Source: Pseudomonadota bacterium
GTDB taxonomy: Bacteria > Pseudomonadota > Alphaproteobacteria > Rhizobiales > Rhizobiaceae
Direction of reading: 5' to 3'
NCBI GenBank assembly: GCA_023388675.1
Contig: JAEWFU010000283.1
Span: forward strand, 1-11,041
DNA length: 11,041 nt
The notes below the pieces were generated by a model. The model saw only the letters and a list, made by a program, of their open reading frames with translations, made no database searches and had not been told where the DNA came from. The position numbers were made by a program, and so were the translations under genes. Every line of letters starts with the position of its first letter. Position 1 is the stretch's first letter. Positions 6,429 through 11,041 of this stretch are shown here, piece after piece.

Positions 6429-6567
6429 TGTGGACCTGATCGATAAGGGCTAGCAATAGATTGTATACCGCCTGTTAATCTTAACGGTTGGCAAACGCCA
6501 GCGAAGTGACGGGCACCAGGATGCGGCGCGGAAAATTGGTGTAGATAGTATAGGGGAGCAACTAGTC

Positions 6568-7332
6568 ATGCGCAGCATTCATGAAGAAAGACCTGAGCGT
6601 TCGATTTTTCTTGTCAGCGAAGACAATCTAAATGATCGGATGCGCGACGAGGTCGAACGGCAAGAAGATAAGGGGACGTTGATTATTTTCGACACCCGTG
6701 TCCTCGACCGCGATTGCCTTGCCCAGGGGCTTCGCGGCAAACAGATGCCTTTCGATATCGTTGCATGCGGATCTATCGCCGAATGGCGGCAGGTGAAGAA
6801 CCAGCATCCGCCTGTCTCCGCGGTGCTTCTGTGCATAGGGCGGCAGCGCCCGGCAGACGCCGCGGTCGGTTCGACGATCACCAAGCTGGTGGCCGAATAT
6901 GCATGCCCGGTGATCGTACTGGCCGACAATGACGAACTGGCGCACGTGCTGAAGGCGCTGGAGCTCGGTGCGAAAGGTTACATTCCGACATCCGTCCAGA
7001 TCGATGTCTGCATCGAAGCGATCAATCTCGCCCTGGCGGGCGGCATTTTCCTTCCTGCCAGCAGCGTTCTGGCGATGCGCCGGGCTATCGAGGCCGGTAA
7101 CGATGTGAACCGGCCGATGTCGGGCATGTTCACACAGCGGCAGGAGGAAGTCGTCAACGCTCTCTGCCGCGGCAAGGCCAACAAGATCATTGCCTACGAA
7201 CTCAATCTTCGCGAGAGCACCGTGAAGGTTCATATCCGCAATATCATGCGGAAGCTGAAGGCAACCAACAGGACCGAGGTTGCTTTCAAGATCAACGAGA
7301 TGTTCCCGGAGCACGCGAACTTCCAGGCCTGA
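6568..7332 (+). CDS. LuxR/NarL-type transcriptional regulator with a degenerate receiver domain
   Basis: A 254-aa regulator. Residues ~37-165 have the pattern of a response-regulator receiver, but the key sites are lost: the acidic pair reads FDTR (D42 with T43), the phosphoacceptor Asp in the usual VLLD is Cys (VLLC, C89), the switch Thr position is not Thr/Ser (VLAD), and the conserved Lys of GYxxK is replaced (GAKGYIPTS, T141). The C-terminus (~187-247) is a clean LuxR-type helix-turn-helix: MFTQRQEEVV, NKIIAYELNL, and recognition helix RESTVKVHIRNIMRKL. It therefore should bind DNA but is unlikely to be switched by a histidine kinase. Receivers degenerated this way are known in biofilm regulators such as CsgD and VpsT. 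The start has a GGGGAG site 9 nt upstream. The co-polymerase gene follows after 47 bp, so they may share a transcript. Confidence 0.88.
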   Translation: MRSIHEERPERSIFLVSEDNLNDRMRDEVERQEDKGTLIIFDTRVLDRDCLAQGLRGKQMPFDIVACGSIAEWRQVKNQHPPVSAVLLCIGRQRPADAAVGSTITKLVAEYACPVIVLADNDELAHVLKALELGAKGYIPTSVQIDVCIEAINLALAGGIFLPASSVLAMRRAIEAGNDVNRPMSGMFTQRQEEVVNALCRGKANKIIAYELNLRESTVKVHIRNIMRKLKATNRTEVAFKINEMFPEHANFQA

Positions 7333-7341
7333 CCGCCGAAG

Positions 7342-7374
7342 CGACCGGTCGGTGAGTTCCAACGCGGGGGCGTT
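7342..7374 (+). promoter_or_regulatory. Palindrome and small hairpin in the leader of the co-polymerase gene
   Basis: A perfect 10-bp palindrome CGACCGGTCG (7342-7351) is followed by AACGC-GGGG-GCGTT (7361-7374), a 5-bp stem whose loop contains the only Shine-Dalgarno-like G-run for the ATG at 7380. A short TTTTC follows the stem. This may modulate translation of, or read-through into, the co-polymerase gene; the structure is small and its role is inference. Confidence 0.3.
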
Positions 7375-7379
7375 TTCAG

Positions 7380-9596
7380 ATGATTGTTGATGATGTACGG
7401 CGTTCGGGCGGAAGCGTGAAGCTACGCCAGTCCTGGAACCCTTGGCTTACCTTGCGACGGCGACGCGTGACCATCGCCGTTGCAAGCGCCCTGGGAATGT
7501 CGGCTGCGTGGCTCGGCTACGTCAACGCACCGTCCAGCTATGTTTCGCAGGCAGTAGTCGTTCTCGACGTGCGCCGGGTTCAGGCGATCCCGAATGAATC
7601 CGTCGTATCGCCTTTGCCACAGGACAGTCCCGTCCTGCGAACACAGCTCGACATCATCGGCTCACGGACGCTTGCCACCAACGTGATTCAGCGGCTCAAG
7701 CGCGAAGGCATTAATGTCGAGGAGCACCGGTTCGTCGACTGGAGCCCGGTGTCTCTCGTGCGTACGGCCACCAGCTTGATCGCCCCGGGAGCGGTTGAAG
7801 CGCCCAGCGAAACAGAGGTGGAGGAACTTGCCGCAACGGCTTCCGACGAGAGATTGATCGACCTGTTGTTGTCGAACCTCAGGGTCAGCAATGACGGCCG
7901 CTCATACACGATCTTCATATCCTACGCTTCGGCGAAGCCGGAGATTTCCGCCAGCGTCGCGAACGCGTTCGCGCGTTCCTATCTGGCTCATCAGATCGAA
8001 ATACAGAAGGCAGCCAATCGCCGGGTCAGCGACTGGCTTGGCGAGACTTTGGTCGGTCTTCGTGCCCAGCTCGAGCAGTCGGAACAGGCGCTGGAGCACT
8101 TCCGCCAGAGCGCGGGGCTGATCCAGACAAACGGCGTATCGCTCCAGTCGATGGCAGTTGCCGCCGCCAATACCGAAACGGCGAGGGTAAAGGGCACTAT
8201 AGCGACAGCCGAGGCGCGCCTCGAAGTCGTCAAACGCCTGGCGGGCGAACAGGACGTGCCGGCACTTGCCGAATTCCTCGGCTCCACTGCGATCCAGACG
8301 CTGCATGCAGAGCATTCCCGGGTCGAGCGCGAGCTGGATACATTGCAAAAGAGTGGCGCCATTCGCAGCAGGCAGATCGATCTTTTGACGGCTGAAAAGG
8401 ACGCTCTCGGCAGGCAAATCAGCGTCGAGGTCGACCGGCTCATCCAGAGCCTGGCAAACGAAGCCGCGATTGCCCGGGAGAATCTTGCCGCGCTCGGCCA
8501 GTCGCTTCAGGCTGCGCAAGCAGAGCTTTCGGAAGCCAACAATGCCGAGCTGACTGCCGCGCAATTGCAACGCGAGGCGACGGCCAACCGGTCGATCTAC
8601 GAAAGCTATCTTGTCCGATACAAGCAGACGATCGAGCAGGACGGTTTCGAAATGCCCGAAGCCCAACTCATCTCGCCGGCGCAACCGGCAGCGGCGCGTG
8701 CCAGCCCGCGGCGATCCAACTGGGCTCTTCTCGGCCTCGGGCTTTCCGGCTGCCTTGCTGCTTTCGGTATCGTCTGGCGCGAAATGACGGACAGGCGACT
8801 GCGTATCCTGCGTGACGTGGAGACGACCGGCATACCAGTCATCGGCGCAGTGCCGCCCCTTCCGGTCCGCCGTGGCGGCAGGTTTGAGACGGTCGCGGAT
8901 CAGGCTACACCGCTCGGTCTTGCGCTGTCGGGCATCCGCCTCAGCCTGCGTGCGCGGGGAAAGAAGGTCGTCGCGGTCACGTCCTCCGCCAGCGGGCGCG
9001 GCAAAACCAGCCTCGCGCTGGGGCTGGTCCGTTCGGCCGCCGCCGCGGGGCTCAAGGCGGTTGTGGTCGAAGCCGATCTGAGAAACCCCAGGCTGGCAGA
9101 GATAGCGGGGCTGAAACCCGACGAGTGGCTGGACGGCATTTTGGACAGCGAGCTCGCAAGCGACGCCGTCATCCATCGCGACCCGCAATCGCAAGCCTGC
9201 ATCGTGCCTGCGCGGGCGCGCAAGGTCGCACCGGAGCTTTTCCTGCAGAGTTCGGCGTTCGGGCAGTTCATCGCAAGGCTTAGGGAGAGCTTTGAACTGG
9301 TGGTGCTCGACGCCCCTGATCTCGACCGGGCCAACGATGCCATCGTCATCGCCGGGCTTGCCGATTGCTCGTTGTTCGTCGTCGATTGCGAGCGGGACCG
9401 TTCGGAACATGTGCTGGATGCTCTTCGTCGCATGACGGCGATCGGATCGGCGCCGGATGGGATCGTGCTCAACCGGGCAACCAGGAATGTCGCGCTGGAA
9501 CCCGAGCTTTCGCCGGAAACCACGTCGTGGTCGCTCAGGCGGCAGCCCGCAGATCCGGCAACCGGTCAGGGGTCCGTCATAAGGATAGCGCGATGA
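7380..9596 (+). CDS. Wzz/Wzc-like polysaccharide co-polymerase with C-terminal P-loop (BY-kinase-like) domain
   Basis: A 738-aa inner-membrane protein that would set polysaccharide chain length and couple polymerisation to export (PCP-2a type, ExoP/GumC/Wzc-like). Order: short cytoplasmic N-terminus, TM1 (~30-48), Wzz domain (SYVSQAVVVLDVRR, then DSPVLRTQLDIIGSRTLATNVI), long periplasmic coiled coil (~200-400), a proline-containing ISPAQPAAARASP segment, TM2 (~446-465), and a cytoplasmic nucleotide-binding domain. The last has a P-loop SSASGRGKTS (K542), Walker A' VVVEADLR (E564, D566, R568) and Walker B VVLDAPD (D644). Two motifs are unusual: the P-loop has Ser where Gly/Ala is expected, and Walker A' starts with Glu instead of Asp. 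The last tyrosine is Y414, so the entire kinase-like domain and its tail have no Tyr and cannot show the usual C-terminal Tyr-cluster autophosphorylation. The stop overlaps the next start by ATGA. An alternative GTG start at codon 12 is possible. Confidence 0.9.
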   Translation: MIVDDVRRSGGSVKLRQSWNPWLTLRRRRVTIAVASALGMSAAWLGYVNAPSSYVSQAVVVLDVRRVQAIPNESVVSPLPQDSPVLRTQLDIIGSRTLATNVIQRLKREGINVEEHRFVDWSPVSLVRTATSLIAPGAVEAPSETEVEELAATASDERLIDLLLSNLRVSNDGRSYTIFISYASAKPEISASVANAFARSYLAHQIEIQKAANRRVSDWLGETLVGLRAQLEQSEQALEHFRQSAGLIQTNGVSLQSMAVAAANTETARVKGTIATAEARLEVVKRLAGEQDVPALAEFLGSTAIQTLHAEHSRVERELDTLQKSGAIRSRQIDLLTAEKDALGRQISVEVDRLIQSLANEAAIARENLAALGQSLQAAQAELSEANNAELTAAQLQREATANRSIYESYLVRYKQTIEQDGFEMPEAQLISPAQPAAARASPRRSNWALLGLGLSGCLAAFGIVWREMTDRRLRILRDVETTGIPVIGAVPPLPVRRGGRFETVADQATPLGLALSGIRLSLRARGKKVVAVTSSASGRGKTSLALGLVRSAAAAGLKAVVVEADLRNPRLAEIAGLKPDEWLDGILDSELASDAVIHRDPQSQACIVPARARKVAPELFLQSSAFGQFIARLRESFELVVLDAPDLDRANDAIVIAGLADCSLFVVDCERDRSEHVLDALRRMTAIGSAPDGIVLNRATRNVALEPELSPETTSWSLRRQPADPATGQGSVIRIAR

Positions 9597-10858
9597 AACG
9601 CACAATTGTCATCAGGTCGGGGCAGGGCGGGTTCGCTCGACGCCTGTACGCGACAGTCGCCGGGGCTGCCTTGCTGGCCGTCACGATATCCGGTGCATCC
9701 GGTCAGGCTGCGAACGAACCATACCTTCTCGGTGACGGTGACGTGCTCGCGATTACGGTCTTTGGCGAGCAGGGCCTGTCGGGCGAATACACGATCAATG
9801 ACGGATCGATCGCGTATCCGCTTCTGGGGCAAGTCGAGGTGTCCGGCAAATCCACGGCGGACGTCGCCAGCGTGCTTTCCCGTGACCTGGCGGAATTCGT
9901 GCCGGGTCTGTCAGTGGCGGCGGCGGTCAGCCGCTATGCGCCCGTCTTCGTGCTTGGCGACGTGCAGACTCCAGGCCGCTACGACTACCGGCCGGGCATG
10001 ATAACGCTCGAGCTTTTTGCCCTGGGTGGCGGCCTTCGACGCGCCGAGACGCCGCTGGCGAACGGCAGCGGGCTTCAGCTTCTCGGAATGCGCCAGGAAC
10101 TCAACGATAACGAGTTGCAGATCATGGGGCTGGAAGCAGCCCGCGCTCGACTTCGTGCCGAACTGGACGATGGCGAATTCATGCCGCCGGAACCACGCAA
10201 GAACGAGCCGGCGCTCGTGGCGTTCCAGCGGAAGGTCAACGAGCGCGAACGGGATCTGCTGGCGATCCGCAATGCCAATCTGGAGGCGGAAGCAAAAGCG
10301 CTTCTGGCCCAGGAGCAGAGCTTCGTCGACGAGATCGCAAGCATCACCCGAAGCATCGAACTGCATGAGGATGAAATAAGATTGCTTGGAGAGGACGTGG
10401 CTGCCACGTCGCAGCTGGTCGAGCGCGGCCTGACGTCCAAATCGAACCTGCGCGAGTCCGAGCGCCGGCTTTCCGCCACGCGCCGTGACGCGCTGGAACT
10501 TAACTCCTACCTTGCCCGCGCGCGGCAGAACCTGCTTGCGGTCCAGCAAAGGCGTGACGGCCTCAAGGAACAACGTCGGAACGAGGCAGCGGCAAAGTTG
10601 CAGGAAGTCGAGCTGGAACTGGAACGCAAGGCAAAACGCGAGGAAGCGCTTCTCGCCTCCATGGTGGAGGTCGCGATGACGGCGGATTCCGGCGCGCGAC
10701 TACAGGCGGGTGTGTCGCTTTCCTACCGTATCCTGCGCCGAACGGCAGAAGGCGAGTATGAGGAGACGGCCGTTGGCGAACGGGAACCGATCAGGCCGGG
10801 GGACATCCTCAGAGCCGAGATGGTGCGTCCGGTGGCCACGAGCGCCAACACGAACTAA
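9593..10858 (+). CDS. ExoF-like polysaccharide export protein (OPX family) with coiled-coil tail
   Basis: A 421-aa exported protein, expected to form or attach to the outer-membrane/periplasmic end of the polysaccharide export machine. The N-terminus is a signal peptide (basic RRLYA, hydrophobic ~19-36, cleavage probably near SGQA-ANEP). Residues ~43-112 are the polysaccharide export sugar-binding domain (YLLGDGDVLAITVFG, then DGSIAYPLLGQVEVSGKS), and ~117-165 an SLBB-type domain (VFVLGDVQTPGRYDYRPGM). Residues ~166-365 are a long charged coiled coil, and the end is a short beta-rich segment (YRILRR to PGDILRAEM). The coiled-coil extension and size resemble ExoF of Sinorhizobium rather than Wza. 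There is no cysteine anywhere, so it is not a lipoprotein. Start choice: the frame is open to 9365, but the ATG at 9593 has AAGGA upstream, overlaps the co-polymerase stop (ATGA) and begins the signal peptide, so it is clearly correct. The overlap implies translational coupling. Confidence 0.9.
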   Translation: MKRTIVIRSGQGGFARRLYATVAGAALLAVTISGASGQAANEPYLLGDGDVLAITVFGEQGLSGEYTINDGSIAYPLLGQVEVSGKSTADVASVLSRDLAEFVPGLSVAAAVSRYAPVFVLGDVQTPGRYDYRPGMITLELFALGGGLRRAETPLANGSGLQLLGMRQELNDNELQIMGLEAARARLRAELDDGEFMPPEPRKNEPALVAFQRKVNERERDLLAIRNANLEAEAKALLAQEQSFVDEIASITRSIELHEDEIRLLGEDVAATSQLVERGLTSKSNLRESERRLSATRRDALELNSYLARARQNLLAVQQRRDGLKEQRRNEAAAKLQEVELELERKAKREEALLASMVEVAMTADSGARLQAGVSLSYRILRRTAEGEYEETAVGEREPIRPGDILRAEMVRPVATSANTN

Positions 10859-10911
10859 AGCATGTCGCGTTTTATGTGACCCAACGGCTACCGACCTCGA
10901 ACGTTCGCGCT

Positions 10912-11041
10912 GCCCCTCACCTGCCTGCCGGCATCCTCTCCCGTGTAGGACGGGGAGAGGAGCGCCTGCCGCTTGCTCCGCGCCTGTTCGTCAACGCTGG
11001 TGTTTGGCGAAAGCGGTGATGAGAGCCTTCCTCTCCCCGTT
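10912..11041. repeat. Palindromic rhizobial-type intergenic repeat (second palindrome cut by the window end)
   Basis: After CCCCTCACCTGCCTGCCGGCA comes an inverted repeat TCCTCTCCCGT (10934-10944) and ACGGGGAGAGGA (10950-10961), 11 pairs with one bulged G. About 65 bp further on the window ends in CCTTCCTCTCCCCGTT, the left arm of a second, similar palindrome. The sequence and the two-palindrome layout resemble dispersed intergenic mosaic elements of rhizobia (RIME-like); I recognise this by memory, not by a search. Lying 54 bp after the export gene, the first palindrome may also serve as the terminator of that operon. No ORF is evident in 10859-11041. Confidence 0.6.

Larger units (their letters stand above)
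6217..6567. other. Intergenic regulatory region upstream of the LuxR-type gene
   Basis: A 351-bp gap, markedly A+T-richer than the genes around it and without a credible ORF. It contains a 9-bp inverted repeat (TCACCAATG/CATTGGTGA), further CACCAA-type boxes, an FNR-like box at 6415-6428, a GTGA-N3-TCAC element (6404-6414) and a GTTAA-TC-TTAAC palindrome (6474-6485). I cannot place a confident sigma-70 promoter. The density of dyads indicates that the downstream regulator/export operon is itself tightly controlled. Confidence 0.55.

Noticed and set aside
9365..9592. Upstream in-frame extension of the export protein
   Set aside because: It overlaps 76 codons of the co-polymerase gene, would bury the signal peptide, and the ATG at 9593 has a ribosome binding site and an ATGA junction.
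7902..9605. A 567-codon open frame on the minus strand opposite the co-polymerase gene
   Set aside because: It lies entirely antisense to a gene with clear domains. Its composition (Arg/Gly/Cys/His-rich, no motif) is that of a shadow frame in GC-rich DNA.
1..11041. CRISPR array, transposase or phage genes, rRNA
   Set aside because: None seen: no regularly spaced repeats, no transposase or integrase motifs, and no rRNA-like stretches on either strand.

Overview
The window looks like chromosomal DNA of an alphaproteobacterium, most likely of the order Hyphomicrobiales (Rhizobium/Mesorhizobium-like). The reasons are high-GC coding sequence with strong GC bias at third positions, a rhizobial-style Crp/Fnr regulator, an ExoF-type polysaccharide exporter with a coiled-coil tail, and a dispersed palindromic repeat at the right edge that resembles known rhizobial intergenic elements. 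This placement comes from reading the sequence, not from a database search.

Left part (1-2152, + strand): the distal end of a urea ABC-transporter operon, urtC (3' part only), urtD and urtE. The genes are tightly packed (3-bp gap, then a short junction where the Shine-Dalgarno favours an internal start for urtE). A strong two-part hairpin follows at 2192-2231. Next comes a short convergent gene for a DUF6894-type small protein on the minus strand (2294-2539), which is interrupted by an in-frame TGA at codon 9.

Right part (2737-10858): a polysaccharide (EPS-type) locus. On the minus strand is an unusual 788-aa fusion of a mannose-1-phosphate guanylyltransferase (residues ~40-390) to an AGE-fold epimerase/isomerase domain (~408-788). 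It probably makes GDP-mannose from fructose-6-phosphate/mannose-6-phosphate, given a phosphomannomutase from elsewhere. Divergent from it is a Crp/Fnr-family regulator. After a 351-bp AT-richer regulatory gap comes a LuxR/NarL-type regulator with a degenerate receiver domain. It is followed after 47 bp by a Wzz/Wzc-like polysaccharide co-polymerase with a C-terminal P-loop (BY-kinase-like) domain that contains no tyrosine, and by an ExoF-like outer-membrane export protein overlapping it by ATGA. The window closes in a palindromic rhizobial-type repeat.

How the genes fit together: the fusion enzyme would supply a nucleotide sugar, the co-polymerase and export protein would form the envelope-spanning export machine, and the two regulators (neither with an obvious phosphorylation or Fe-S sensing site) would set expression. 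No glycosyltransferase, Wzx or Wzy gene is visible, so the rest of the pathway must lie elsewhere. The most noteworthy items are the guanylyltransferase-AGE fusion, the tyrosine-free kinase-like domain, the pseudo-receiver regulator, the broken DUF6894 gene, and the inverted repeats in the regulatory gap at 6217-6567.
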